A stretch of DNA of 64,000 nucleotides from Blautia hominis (GTDB taxonomy: Bacteria > Bacillota > Clostridia > Lachnospirales > Lachnospiraceae), in NCBI GenBank assembly GCA_002270465.1, contig NQOF01000005.1, positions 186,001 through 250,000 of the forward strand. Reading direction: 5' to 3'. Made by a program: the position numbers and the translations under genes. The notes beneath the pieces were generated by a model. It saw nothing but the letters and a program-made list of their open reading frames with translations, searched no databases and was not told the DNA's origin. Position 1 is the first letter of the stretch; each line of letters opens with the position of its first letter. This document shows positions 39,091 to 47,334 of the stretch, one piece after another.

Positions 39091-40112
39091 TCAGGGCAGC
39101 TTTCCCTGAGAATCAATTGATTTGGTACGATAATCTTCAATCCCTGTTCCCTGTCGGTCCAGAGGCATTCCATCAGCGTCTTGGCTGCCATCATTCCGAT
39201 CAGGTCATTGTGCAGCTTCACGGTGGAAAGTGCCGGTGTTACGAAGGACGCTGCCTGGTCATCGTTGCAGCCGATGATCGCCACGTCACCCGGAACGGAT
39301 ATCTTCTCCTCCTCCAGGGCTTTCAAAAATCCGATGGCCATAGTATCATTCTCCACAAATACAGCCCTGGGAAGCCTTCCCCGCCGGATGATCTCCTTTC
39401 CCAGCCTGTATCCAAACTGGGTGTGATTGGACTGGGCAAGGTAAATATATTTTTCGTCATATTTCTCCAGACTTTTCATGATCTGGCGAAAGTACAGAAA
39501 CCGTTCATCCCTGTGAAGCTTCCCATTGACTTCCAGCCCGTAGGTCCCCATATACCCAATGGTGTCAAACCCTTTTTTCAGGAACAGGTCTGTGGCTTTT
39601 TTTACAGCCTGCTTAAAATCATTTACCACACAGTCGGCTGTAAGTAACTCATCTCTTAGCTGGAAATCCGCACATACCACCGGCAGCCCGGAATCCAGAA
39701 CCGCCCGCCTGAATGCCTTCTTCTGATACCAGAGTGTGGAGTACCCCACAAAGACCAGTCCCTGATAACCAGATATCCTCGGTGCGTTGGCATCCAGCAT
39801 AGGCTCAAACACTTCTTTTACTTTGAACCCGTTCTTTTCCAGCTCCATTTTTATGTTCATGCGGATGACCTGATAAAATCTGTCTTCCACTTCCTCTTCC
39901 TCGCCGTACAGGAGCATAATACCTATGGTTCCTCTTGTACCCTGAATGGCTGAATATTCAAAACATTTGTTGTATCCCAGCTCACCTGCTGCCTCCAGGA
40001 TCCTCTCCCTTGTCTTCTGAGAGACGGAAAATGTAGAGTCATTTTTCAGAACCCTGGATACGGATGCTGCAGATACCCCGGCCCTCTGGGCGACATCCCG
40101 TATTGTAGCCAT
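39048..40112 (-). CDS. LacI-family regulator of the beta-galactosidase operon
   Basis: A 354-residue repressor. HTH MATIRDVAQRAGVSAASVSR, then the effector-binding domain with YQGLVFVGYSTLWY, FVENDTMAIGFL and VAIIGCNDDQ. Normal family proteins end close to LILRES; here about 12 further residues (PESKTPQQANGASIL) are read from the repeat-derived inverted repeat, so the native tail was replaced or extended. It is first in the lacZ - permease - binding-protein direction of transcription. AGGTGGGG precedes the ATG. Confidence 0.93.
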   Translation of the reverse strand: MATIRDVAQRAGVSAASVSRVLKNDSTFSVSQKTRERILEAAGELGYNKCFEYSAIQGTRGTIGIMLLYGEEEEVEDRFYQVIRMNIKMELEKNGFKVKEVFEPMLDANAPRISGYQGLVFVGYSTLWYQKKAFRRAVLDSGLPVVCADFQLRDELLTADCVVNDFKQAVKKATDLFLKKGFDTIGYMGTYGLEVNGKLHRDERFLYFRQIMKSLEKYDEKYIYLAQSNHTQFGYRLGKEIIRRGRLPRAVFVENDTMAIGFLKALEEEKISVPGDVAIIGCNDDQAASFVTPALSTVKLHNDLIGMMAAKTLMECLWTDREQGLKIIVPNQLILRESCPESKTPQQANGASIL

Positions 40113-40250
40113 ATCCCCACCTCTTAATCAACTTCACGCGTACGGTCCGGTACTCCCATTTACAGACAGCAGTCCAGGCAGGACCACTTACCGCGTCCTC
40201 CCAAAGGAACGTGCCTGCAGTAAACATGCCGTCCTGCTGAATGGTCATCT

Positions 40251-40264
40251 CAACGGTTACGTTG
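40251..40264. promoter_or_regulatory. Palindrome CAACG-GTTA-CGTTG upstream of the LacI gene
   Basis: A perfect 5+4+5 palindrome 138 bp upstream of the LacI start. It may be the operator for autoregulation of the lac-type operon. A LacI site would normally have a tight central CG, which is missing here. Confidence 0.35.
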
Positions 40265-40286
40265 TTTAGTTAATATATTTATTATT

Positions 40287-40509
40287 TAGTAAATTTATTT
40301 GTATTCCTTACATCCTCACAATACTTGAAATAATAGAATTTGTCAACAATACATTTGGGATTTTTCTGCTTAAATTGTACATATCGGATATTTTTATAAC
40401 TTTTATATAAATTTATACCCCTTATATTTAGTAAATCTATATAAAAGAATAGGGCTGTTTTCGTCTAAAAACAGCCCTGCGCCTCTATGATTAGTAAATT
40501 TATTTACTA
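40287..40509. promoter_or_regulatory. Three TAGTAAAT boxes, one a perfect palindrome
   Basis: The 400-bp gap 40113-40511 is very AT-rich. TAGTAAATTTATTTGT is at 40287-40302, TAGTAAATCTAT at 40429-40440, and the perfect palindrome TAGTAAAT-TT-ATTTACTA at 40492-40509, 2 bp from the frlB stop. They look like binding sites of one regulator, perhaps the LacI or a GntR protein next door. Apart from these boxes, the palindrome at 40251 and the frlB terminator, I see nothing else in this gap. Confidence 0.45.
40451..40478 (-). terminator. Terminator of the frl operon
   Basis: Perfect 11-bp stem AGGGCTGTTTT / AAAACAGCCCT (40451-40461, 40468-40478), followed on the minus strand by ATTCTTTTATA, 34 bp after the frlB stop. 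Confidence 0.75.
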
Positions 40510-40511
40510 TA

Positions 40512-41537
40512 TTAATACTCCACGACACCGTAATATCTGCGGTCATCCGGATTGTGGTCCCTCACCACGGAAAAATAGTAACAGAACCATTCCAGAGGTA
40601 CAAACATTACAAAAGGTGCCAGATCCGCATGGAGTCCCATGGCAAAATCCGCATAGTCCAGTACGATGGCCGTTCCCTTCCATCGTTCCACAAACTGAAG
40701 CGCCCTCTGTGTGATCGCCCTGGATGAGTCTGTTGGCAGTAAAAATAAAAACGGAACACCGGATTCCACGATTTCCAGAGGGCCGTGACGGAATTCACCG
40801 GCCTGTATCACGGCGCCGTGGGACCAGAGAAATTCCATGCCGGTAATGACGCCTTCCTTATAAGCAAGAGGTACCATAGAGCTGGCGGATACAGTGTAAA
40901 ATCCTTTCAGGTTCCGAAGTGGTTTTGTCATTTCCAAGGCCTTCTCCTCAAAGTGCTCAATATGATACCCAAGCACCTCCGGCAGGAGTTTCATATCAGA
41001 CAGTATCTTTTCCATGACTTCTGTGCTCTCCCCGCGTTCCAGGGCTATGCGGGCGATCAGGGTATAAAGTGCGGCAAGCTGGCACTCCCACATAGCCTCC
41101 GCATGGTAATCCACCACATAGTCCGCCTCCATTCCCAGGGGATTGTCCTCCCTCTGATCGCACACTCCGACTGTCATGATCCCCTGTTTCTTGGCTTTTC
41201 TGAGTCCTTCTACGATCTCCTCTGTTGTTCCCGACTGGGAAATAAAGACTGCCAGCATGTTTTTATTCCCGCAGACAGGCATGGAGTCTATAAACTCCCA
41301 TCCTGTGTATGCATTCACTGCCAGGGTCGTATATTTATCCGCCAGGTATTTTGCCGTGCTTCCGGCAGCGCTGGAGCTGCCGCAGCCGATAAAGCAGATG
41401 CGCTCAACCCGGTTTTCTTTTATGCATTCCAGTATAGGCGCTGTCTTAGCATCCACTACTTCCAAAAAATCTGCCACCTCTTTTTTCATATCTGCTGTCA
41501 CTAAAAAATGAACCTCTTCTTTGTTTAATCTTAACAT
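40512..41537 (-). CDS. frlB: Fructoselysine-6-phosphate deglycase-like SIS protein
   Basis: A 341-residue sugar isomerase (two SIS domains) that cleaves phosphorylated Amadori compounds to glucose-6-phosphate and the free amine. GCGSSSAAG and FISQSGTTEE are the phosphate-binding SIS motifs. GEFRHGPLEIVE with GVPFLFLL and the C-terminus HNPDDRRYYGVVEY match E. coli FrlB almost residue for residue, and the length (341 against 340) agrees. The kinase partner is the frlD-like gene two genes upstream. No dedicated uptake gene is adjacent, so the Amadori substrate must enter through another transporter. Confidence 0.88.
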   Translation of the reverse strand: MLRLNKEEVHFLVTADMKKEVADFLEVVDAKTAPILECIKENRVERICFIGCGSSSAAGSTAKYLADKYTTLAVNAYTGWEFIDSMPVCGNKNMLAVFISQSGTTEEIVEGLRKAKKQGIMTVGVCDQREDNPLGMEADYVVDYHAEAMWECQLAALYTLIARIALERGESTEVMEKILSDMKLLPEVLGYHIEHFEEKALEMTKPLRNLKGFYTVSASSMVPLAYKEGVITGMEFLWSHGAVIQAGEFRHGPLEIVESGVPFLFLLPTDSSRAITQRALQFVERWKGTAIVLDYADFAMGLHADLAPFVMFVPLEWFCYYFSVVRDHNPDDRRYYGVVEY

Positions 41538-41601
41538 GCTCTTTCTTCCTTTCTCTTTTTTCTATCATGCCCGGAGTAAGCCGTATATCTCCCTGCTGCT
41601 C

Positions 41602-42321
41602 CTACGGCTGCTTCAGTTCTATTTCCAGTTTCACCTTATCTGTCCTCATATAAGCCCTGCAGTATTCCACCACCCTTCCCTGCCTGTCATATGTTAGGAA
41701 CGTAAAGAGAAAAACACTGCTTCCCTCCGGTATTTCAAGCCATTTTGCCTCTTTTTTCCCCGCTTTTACGATGGTCACTTCCTGTCTGGACTCATGAAGC
41801 TCCACGCCCCTCTGTTCCATGATCTCATAGAGGGAAGAAGCCTCCGGATTGCAGGAGTGTACCTCTCCCAGAATATCTGCGGGGACATAAGTATATTCCA
41901 CGGACACGGGAAGGTTATCGCCCAGGCGGAGACGCACGATCTCATGTACGCCCCGGCCCACTGTCTGTTCCTCCATATCTGAATACAGAGGCGCACAGGA
42001 CAGCATTCTCCATGCCAGGATCCTGCTGCCTGCCTTTCTTCCCTGTTCCTTCATGGTCTGGGTAAATCCGCAGAGGCGGCACACATCTCCTTTTCTTGGC
42101 ACAGAGGACGCAAAGGTGCCGGCCCCCTGTTTTCTCTGTATAAGGCCTTCACTCTCCAGAATGGCAAGCGCCCGCCGCACAGTCAAACGGTTTACATAAA
42201 ATTCTTTCGCCAATTCCCGCTCTGAAGGGATTTTGCAGCCCAGCGGATATTCCCTGTTTTCTATTTTCTTTCGTATCACCCCTGCTATACGGGGGTACAC
42301 GAAGCGATCGCGGCCCCCCAT
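41602..42321 (-). CDS. GntR-family regulator with UTRA domain
   Basis: A 239-residue regulator of the HutC subfamily. The winged helix has CKIPSERELAKEFYVNRLTVRRALAIL, GLIQRKQGAGTFAS is the wing, and a UTRA ligand domain occupies the rest. UTRA regulators sense phosphorylated sugars. It lies inside the frl operon, one base after the frlD stop (TAA-T-ATG), with CGGAG 9 nt before the ATG. It is the likely FrlR-type regulator. Confidence 0.92.
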   Translation of the reverse strand: MGGRDRFVYPRIAGVIRKKIENREYPLGCKIPSERELAKEFYVNRLTVRRALAILESEGLIQRKQGAGTFASSVPRKGDVCRLCGFTQTMKEQGRKAGSRILAWRMLSCAPLYSDMEEQTVGRGVHEIVRLRLGDNLPVSVEYTYVPADILGEVHSCNPEASSLYEIMEQRGVELHESRQEVTIVKAGKKEAKWLEIPEGSSVFLFTFLTYDRQGRVVEYCRAYMRTDKVKLEIELKQP

Positions 42322-42322
42322 A

Positions 42323-43102
42323 TTACCAGGCTCCGAAATGGCCGATCGTAAGGGCTGCTTTTTCTGCCCCGGCCTCCATACAGTTTTTCAGTGGTTCCCC
42401 CTCCAGGGCTTTGCTTAAAAATCCGGCAATATAGGAGTCTCCCGCTCCAAGGGTGTCCACCACATTTGTGCCTGAAATACCACCGGTGACAAACTCTTTT
42501 CCGTCATAGGCCACACTGCCGTTTTCCCCCAATGTGGCGGTGACTAGGCCTGCCCCTTGTTCTTTCACACGTTTCAGAAGATCTCTGGTAAAGGCATTGT
42601 CCTTCTCACAGGAAAAAAAGGCATAGTCAATATAGGGGGCTAATTTTTCTATTTTTGCCTCCCCGTACTTATTTGAAAAATCGTAGGAGACTTTTACTTC
42701 AGGCGGCAGTTTGCCAAGGCAGGCATCGCATTGCCCCCAGACCGCCATGTGTACGCAGTCAAAGCCCGCCAGATACCGCAGGTCCTCACCGGACAGTTGA
42801 AACCCCTCCATAACATTCAGGAAATCCTCCCCGAATTTTCTGTCACCGTCCAGAAGTTCTATGTATGTAACAGCGGTTTTTCCCTCTTTTCTCTGCATGC
42901 GGACAGTTTCCACACCCTGCTCTTTCAGCTTTTCCTGCATCATGTCCCCAAAAGTATCTGTCCCGATCCATCCCAGATATGCGGTATCCATACCCAGCTG
43001 CCGCCCGTAGACCGCAACATTTACTGCATTTCCGCCGGGATAGGCCCACCCCTGCCTCTCATAAAAATCCACGCAGTTATCACCGATCGCTGCCAGTCTC
43101 AT
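42323..43102 (-). CDS. frlD: Fructoselysine 6-kinase-like PfkB-family kinase
   Basis: A 259-residue ribokinase-family sugar kinase. The opening MRLAAIGDNCVDFYERQGWAYPGGNAVNVAV is the FrlD-type start (IGDN.D...GNAV), and the C-terminal PfkB signature is NVVDTLGAGDSYIAGF with the catalytic Asp in GAGDS. It phosphorylates an Amadori sugar at C6 for FrlB. AGGAGGAAG precedes the ATG. It is followed by the UTRA-GntR gene with a one-base gap. Confidence 0.85.
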   Translation of the reverse strand: MRLAAIGDNCVDFYERQGWAYPGGNAVNVAVYGRQLGMDTAYLGWIGTDTFGDMMQEKLKEQGVETVRMQRKEGKTAVTYIELLDGDRKFGEDFLNVMEGFQLSGEDLRYLAGFDCVHMAVWGQCDACLGKLPPEVKVSYDFSNKYGEAKIEKLAPYIDYAFFSCEKDNAFTRDLLKRVKEQGAGLVTATLGENGSVAYDGKEFVTGGISGTNVVDTLGAGDSYIAGFLSKALEGEPLKNCMEAGAEKAALTIGHFGAW

Positions 43103-43113
43103 ATTCTTCCTCC

Positions 43114-43246
43114 TAACTGTTCTGCAACTTCACAGCCGCCGGCAAAGCTCCATGCACGATCGCCTTGGGCGATGGGATTTTTGCCTGGCTGCCAAACGCC
43201 TTCTTATAGTCAGCGCAGTACATGCGCAGACCCACTGCATTGTTCA
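43114..43246. mobile_element. Family B MITE-like element, diverged (B2)
   Basis: About 133 bp between frlD and the second GntR gene. It matches family B along its length (TAACTGTTC at one end, CGATCGCCTTGGGCGATGGGATTTTTGCC in the middle, GTCAGCGCAGTACATGCGCAGACC towards the other end). Ends are eroded and no target duplication is clear. Its edge coincides with the GntR stop codon. Confidence 0.65.
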
Positions 43247-43954
43247 TGCCTCCATCCTTAAAATACTGGTGAACCTGCATCTGTCACCTCTTGTAAGAGA
43301 GCAGGCATACTCCACTTTATGTCCATCCTGATCAAATGCCCGCATTTCCATCACTGCCAGCGCATCCCCCCGGCTGCATTTCAGAAGCTTTGCCTCCTCC
43401 TCGTCGGCCGCCCTCACCGTCATGGTCTGTTTCCCCTGTATCAGGTGGATCCTGTATTCTTCTTCCAAAAGACGGTACAGAGAGCCGCCCAGCGGCTTAC
43501 TTTCCAGTTCCGGAACAAGATAAGCGGGAATGTGGGAGATTTCCAAGGCTGCTGTCTCCCGGTCCACTTCGCGGAGACGGACAATCTCTGTGATATCCGC
43601 CCAGGGAGGCAGACCGAATTCCTCTGCCAGTGTATATCCCGCAGGAATCACACGGCAGGACAGCACTTTCGTGGTCACTGTACTTCCATTTTGCTGTGCC
43701 ATTTCGGAAAAAGATTCAAAACGTTCCATATTTCTGAGTATCTTCCTCTTTGCCGCGAATGTGCCCACGCCTTTTACACTGTACACAATCCCTTCCTCCT
43801 TCAGACGTTCCAGCGCAGCCCGCACAGTTCCTTTCTGTACACCGAACTGTTCTGCCAGTTCCTCATTAGAGGGAAGCCGTTCTCCTTCTTTTATGTGGGC
43901 GCTCTCTATGTACGCCCTGATCCTGTCTGACAGATAAAACCTGTCACGGTGCAT
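43244..43954 (-). CDS. Second GntR-family regulator with UTRA domain
   Basis: A 236-residue HutC-type regulator. The HTH reads GERLPSNEELAEQFGVQKGTVRAALERL with wing VKGVGTFAA, followed by a UTRA domain. First gene of the frl unit. It is only distantly similar to the other GntR copy. The stop codon lies at the edge of element B2, so its last residues (ILRMEA) may not be native. The promoter region (43955-44040) holds two TATGTAT repeats at 43971 and 43985. Confidence 0.92.
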   Translation of the reverse strand: MHRDRFYLSDRIRAYIESAHIKEGERLPSNEELAEQFGVQKGTVRAALERLKEEGIVYSVKGVGTFAAKRKILRNMERFESFSEMAQQNGSTVTTKVLSCRVIPAGYTLAEEFGLPPWADITEIVRLREVDRETAALEISHIPAYLVPELESKPLGGSLYRLLEEEYRIHLIQGKQTMTVRAADEEEAKLLKCSRGDALAVMEMRAFDQDGHKVEYACSLTRGDRCRFTSILRMEA

Positions 43955-44158
43955 GAGATCCCTCCTTCACTATGTATACCAATTATGTATTTCTCTATAC
44001 TGCAGACTATACACAAAAAAGAGGAACACAGCAAGAGCAGACGAAAAATATAGTGGATCTGCATAGTAAATGGGATTTTACTTACCTATATAAATGGGTG
44101 TTGGGAAATTTAGATAATATTTTTTGAGATGGTAAAAGAATTTACTTTAGAGTTCAGT

Positions 44159-44190
44159 GGGGGCCACTATGTCATGTGCCACCGGCCCCC
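44159..44190 (-). terminator. GC-rich hairpin after the HAAS-domain gene
   Basis: Stem GGGGGCC / GGCCCCC (44159-44165, 44184-44190), 29 bp after the stop. On the minus strand only a weak U-tract follows. The rest of the gap 43955-44158 shows no gene. Confidence 0.5.
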
Positions 44191-44218
44191 TGTATGGTCT
44201 TTTAGATAATGATCGCTC

Positions 44219-44920
44219 TTACTTCACATCCTTATTTTTTAATTGTTTTATCCTTAAAATCAGTATTCCTAAGGGCAGCGCCAATTCTATCAGCATTAAA
44301 AATGCCGGAAAATTGTACTCCCAGGTCATCTCCCAGTATCGGAAATTATCCCAAAAACCAATGATCCAGGTCCCTGCCCCAATAATGCCTAAAACCGAAG
44401 CGATCACCGGTAATACCAGACCGGTTTTTCCCCTGCCTTTTCTTTTCATGTATAGATAGACATCTATACATCCCAGAGCAAAGCCGCCTGAAATCATCCA
44501 ATTTCCCAGTTTTGGAACGCTGTTATAAGCCACAAAAACCGAGGTTGGCCCATCTGCGCCGCCTATGATCGTAACAGGACTTCGTAAATACGCATCCATA
44601 AATTCGTTGATGTACATATCTGTTACCAACTCATATGCCGTATAGACCGACACTAAGATTGCCAGAAATAAAAACAGAAACCGCATCAGGCTGGCCTCCG
44701 TCTGCGTCCCAACCCCCAGTTCTCCATTGAATCTATCCGCCACTTCCTTTGGACTTCCGATCTCCTCCAGAATATCATCTACCGACTGCCCGGCTTCCAT
44801 CCTCGCATGGATGTCGGTTCCCAAATCCGCATTGATCCTGACTTTCATTTTGAGAGGTACCTTCAGCTTCCGCTCCACTGCATTTACATATCTTTTAATC
44901 TTTTTCTGATCCTCTGTCAT
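44219..44920 (-). CDS. HAAS/DUF1700-type membrane protein with a GGADGPTS motif
   Basis: A 233-residue protein. The N-terminal ~75 residues form the cytoplasmic HAAS-type helical domain (KKIKRYVNAVERKL, then DDILEEIGSPKEVADRF) usual in PadR-linked proteins. Four membrane segments follow. Between helix 1 and helix 2 lies SPVTIIGGADGPTSVFVA, which matches the IIGGADGPT signature of sodium-pumping decarboxylase beta subunits although the rest of that enzyme is missing. The start is the ATG at 44920; it overlaps the PadR stop as ATGA. Confidence 0.85.
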   Translation of the reverse strand: MTEDQKKIKRYVNAVERKLKVPLKMKVRINADLGTDIHARMEAGQSVDDILEEIGSPKEVADRFNGELGVGTQTEASLMRFLFLFLAILVSVYTAYELVTDMYINEFMDAYLRSPVTIIGGADGPTSVFVAYNSVPKLGNWMISGGFALGCIDVYLYMKRKGRGKTGLVLPVIASVLGIIGAGTWIIGFWDNFRYWEMTWEYNFPAFLMLIELALPLGILILRIKQLKNKDVK

Positions 44921-45261
44921 TGATCTCCCTCCCCGCATATATGTGAGATACAGTTTTGAAACTCCATCCAAAGATTCCTGTATTCCCTGTATGTCTCACT
45001 GCCTTTTTCCGTGATGGTATAATATTTCTTGGGAGCTGTCCGGCCTTCCCCATTCTGCCAGAATGACTCAATCAGTCCGCTGTCCTCCAGGCGGTAGAGA
45101 ACAGGATACAAAGTGCCCTCCTTCAAATTAAAAAAGCCTTCCCCCCGCTGTTCCAACTGCTGGATGATCTCATAACCGTACGTGCTTTTCTCTTCCACTA
45201 ACCTGAGCACCACCATATCCAAAACACCTTTTTTTAACTGCTGTGCAAACTTATTATCCAT
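44917..45261 (-). CDS. PadR-family transcriptional regulator
   Basis: A 114-residue winged-helix regulator. FAQQLKKGVLDMVVLRLVEE, then YGYEIIQQLEQRGEGFFNLKEGTLYPVLYRLEDSGLIES is the PadR core; a C-terminal helix gives dimerisation. Start at 45261, within an AGGAGG-rich leader. It is coupled to the HAAS-domain membrane protein gene. Palindromes overlap its promoter (45287-45335), pointing to autorepression. Confidence 0.93.
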   Translation of the reverse strand: MDNKFAQQLKKGVLDMVVLRLVEEKSTYGYEIIQQLEQRGEGFFNLKEGTLYPVLYRLEDSGLIESFWQNGEGRTAPKKYYTITEKGSETYREYRNLWMEFQNCISHICGEGDQ

Positions 45262-45286
45262 GTCCACCTCCTCCTTTTCCATAATA

Positions 45287-45335
45287 CTTAGTATTACTAA
45301 GCACTAGTATATACTACTATATAGGGATATGTCAA
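45287..45335 (-). promoter_or_regulatory. PadR promoter with two palindromic operators
   Basis: On the minus strand -35 TTGACA (45330-45335), 18-bp spacer, -10 TATACT (45306-45311). A perfect palindrome TAGTATATACTA (45305-45316) covers the -10, and CTTAGTA-T-TACTAAG (45287-45301) sits at the start site. Both contain the AGTAT/ATACT half-site expected for PadR. Confidence 0.7.
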
Positions 45336-45349
45336 CTAGCGGAGTCTTC

Positions 45350-45396
45350 ACCAGAGCGTGCAGATTGTCGGAATAAATTTTCAGACACGCTCCGGT
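45350..45396 (-). terminator. Inverted repeat after the small membrane protein gene
   Basis: 11-bp stem with one G-T type mismatch (accagagcgtg at 45350-45360, cacgctccggt at 45386-45396), 14 bp after the stop. No U-tract, so it may be a weak or Rho-assisted stop. Confidence 0.4.
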
Positions 45397-45410
45397 GTTC
45401 CCCCATTCTT

Positions 45411-45644
45411 TTATCCGTTATATTTTTTCTTCACCATTCTGGCTGCCAGAAATAATAGCAAGCCGGGCAAAAGGAATTCAAGTCCCCTGACGATCACGAA
45501 AACATAGAATGGCGCGGAATAAGTCATCTCATTGTATTCATAAAAATCCGCCCCTACTCTAACACAGAATCCTATGACCAGCAAAAAGACAGCACCATAG
45601 AACAGTTTATAGATATTTTTCCTGTCCAAACCCCGTTCCTCCAT
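45411..45644 (-). CDS. Small two-helix membrane protein, unknown
   Basis: A 77-residue protein with two hydrophobic helices (about 13-30 and 45-67) and charged termini. I do not recognise a family. The ribosome site (GGAAGAAG) is only fair. It lies upstream of the PadR promoter in the same direction. Confidence 0.55.
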   Translation of the reverse strand: MEERGLDRKNIYKLFYGAVFLLVIGFCVRVGADFYEYNEMTYSAPFYVFVIVRGLEFLLPGLLLFLAARMVKKKYNG

Positions 45645-45717
45645 TCAATCTTCTTCCATATATGAAGTATAACAAACCCTTTGATAAAAAGATATAGCCA
45701 GTATTGTTAAGACTATT

Positions 45718-45786
45718 ATCCCGAGGCAGCCAGCGCCATATGGGGCAGAATGCTCCATATCTGTGCATCGCGAAGCGTGTTACTGG
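45718..45786. repeat. Family A element core fragment (A2)
   Basis: About 69 bp matching the central part of family A (ATCCCGAGGCAGCCAGCGCC, then ATATGGGGCAGAATGCTCC and GTGCATCGCGAAGCGTGTTAC). Both terminal repeats are missing. It lies between the sigma factor stop and the small membrane protein gene. Confidence 0.7.
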
Positions 45787-45830
45787 ACAGGATTACAGGA
45801 TGAGATCAGCCGGACAGCTTAATCCTTTTC

Positions 45831-46766
45831 CTACTCCAGATAATCACTCATCCTCTGGACATCCTTCCTGGCTCTCAGCTTTCTCAGAGCCTTTACCTCT
45901 ATCTGGCGGATCCGCTCCCTTGTCACATGGTAGATCTGTCCCACCTCTTCCAGGGTCCAGACCCTTCCGTCCACGAATCCGAAACGCAGGCGCAGCACAT
46001 TCTGCTCCCGCTCTGAGAGGCATGACAGCACATCATCCATCTCACTGCGGAGGATTTTGGCTGTTGTTACCTCAAATTGTTCCGGTGCAGCCTTATCTGA
46101 GATAAAGTTCATAAGAGATGTTTCCTCCTCATCTCCCACGGGCGTTTCCAAAGAGATGGTATCTCCAAAATACGTCAATACTTCCTCCACCTTCTCCCTT
46201 GGCATGGATAATCTCCGGGCCAGTATTTCGGCTCCCGGTTCTTCCCCGTTCTCACTGACATACTTTCTGGATTCCCGGCGGATTTGATTCATGGTTTCTG
46301 CCATATGTACCGGGATTCTGATGTTCTTGGACTTATCCGCAATGGCTCTGGTAATAGCCTGCCGGATCCACCACATAGCATAAGTACTGAACTTGTATCC
46401 CCTTTTATAATCAAAGCCCTCCGCTGCACGCATCAGCCCCAGATTTCCCTCCTGGATCAAATCCAAAAGAGGCATACCACATCCCGAATAACGCCGGGCC
46501 ACACTAACTACAAGACGGAGATTTGCATTCACCAATTCTTCTTTTGCTTTACTGTCTCCCTCCTCAATCCTCTTTGCAGTCTCTGTTTCCTGGACGGCAT
46601 CCAACAAAGAAAACTTTCCAATTTCTTTTAAATATGCTTTTACCGAATCACCGGAAAACATGTCATCCGGCGTTTCATCTTCAAACAAATCTGTTTCATC
46701 CCCAGGGAGGGCCTCTGTCTCCGTATCCTGCAGCACAGCTGATTTGGCTGCTTCCTCCTCTTCCAT
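45831..46766 (-). CDS. Group 2 sigma-70 factor (RpoD/SigA paralogue)
   Basis: A 311-residue sigma factor. Region 1.2 opens at [16 protein letters not shown], region 2 includes [21 protein letters not shown] and [18 protein letters not shown] (2.3/2.4), region 3 has [13 protein letters not shown], and region 4.2 is [29 protein letters not shown]. Region 1.1 is missing. The 2.4 and 4.2 helices match housekeeping sigma-A, so it should read similar promoters. The start is at 46766, with GGAGG 8 nt before; an ATG at 46781 is an alternative. It is probably an accessory factor beside the true SigA. Confidence 0.92.
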   Translation of the reverse strand: MEEEEAAKSAVLQDTETEALPGDETDLFEDETPDDMFSGDSVKAYLKEIGKFSLLDAVQETETAKRIEEGDSKAKEELVNANLRLVVSVARRYSGCGMPLLDLIQEGNLGLMRAAEGFDYKRGYKFSTYAMWWIRQAITRAIADKSKNIRIPVHMAETMNQIRRESRKYVSENGEEPGAEILARRLSMPREKVEEVLTYFGDTISLETPVGDEEETSLMNFISDKAAPEQFEVTTAKILRSEMDDVLSCLSEREQNVLRLRFGFVDGRVWTLEEVGQIYHVTRERIRQIEVKALRKLRARKDVQRMSDYLE

Positions 46767-46859
46767 CCACACGACCTCCATATTTCTACCTTCTCCTCTG
46801 TAATGCGATCATACATCCCCGGCTGCTGTTCCGTAATCTGCAATTGAGTATAATACAAT

Positions 46860-46891
46860 ACGGCTGACACGCAGTCTGCCGTGTCAGCCGT
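46860..46891. terminator. Strong hairpin between the small gene and the sigma gene
   Basis: Perfect 12-bp stem ACGGCTGACACG / CGTGTCAGCCGT, 8-nt loop. On the minus strand it lies 6 bp after the upstream gene's stop and is followed by ATTGTATT; on the plus strand it is followed by TTTTT. Confidence 0.7.
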
Positions 46892-46897
46892 TTTTCC

Positions 46898-47116
46898 TTA
46901 CTCTAAATACTCACCTGTGTGGTAGGTATTATACTGTTTTCTGATCTTTACAGTAATAACACCATGACCGTTATCCTGGAAATCATCAATGACATACTTC
47001 GTATTCTTGGCATCCAGCTTTTTCAGGTACAAATCGTACTCTGCTTTCACTTCCTGGGATGTAAATGCCTCAAATTTGATGGTCTGAGATAAACATGCGC
47101 TTGTGATCCTCTTCAT
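46898..47116 (-). CDS. Small conserved hypothetical protein
   Basis: A 72-residue soluble protein (MKRITSACLSQTIKFEAFT opening, KTKYVIDD... HGVITVKIRKQYN in the C-terminal half). Proteins of this kind are common in Lachnospiraceae; no function is known to me. The frame is open upstream to 47293, but that part is element B3 sequence. Start at 47116 is based on an AAGGAAG ribosome site. Its promoter is at 47335-47362, and the B3 insertion makes a leader of over 200 nt. Confidence 0.75.
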   Translation of the reverse strand: MKRITSACLSQTIKFEAFTSQEVKAEYDLYLKKLDAKNTKYVIDDFQDNGHGVITVKIRKQYNTYHTGEYLE

Positions 47117-47146
47117 GGTAAACGACTTCCTTTTCTTTGATTTAAT

Positions 47147-47280
47147 GTAACTGTTCAGTACCCTCACAGTTACAGACAAAAATCCATGCAAAATCGCCTT
47201 TGGCGATGGGATTTTTGCTTGGCCGTGATGCACTTTCTTACGGTCAGCGCAGTGAATGCGCAGACCTACTGAATAGTTAC
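47147..47280. mobile_element. Family B MITE-like element (B3)
   Basis: 134 bp with ends GTAACTGTTCAGTA and (inverted) GTAACTATTCAGTA. Exact 8-bp target duplication GATTTAAT at 47139-47146 and 47281-47288. It lies in the 5' leader of the 72-residue gene, between promoter and start codon. Confidence 0.9.
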
Positions 47281-47334
47281 GATTTAATTTCATTTTACCA
47301 CTCTAAAGATTTTCATGTAAGCATTTTTTCGTCA

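Noticed and set aside
40113-40511. Riboswitch in the long AT-rich gap
   Set aside because: No conserved riboswitch core is visible; the structure found is explained by a terminator and palindromic boxes.
46640-46870. Alternative 76-residue frame over the sigma factor start
   Set aside because: It is a shifted reading of the sigma coding region and the hairpin; no independent support.
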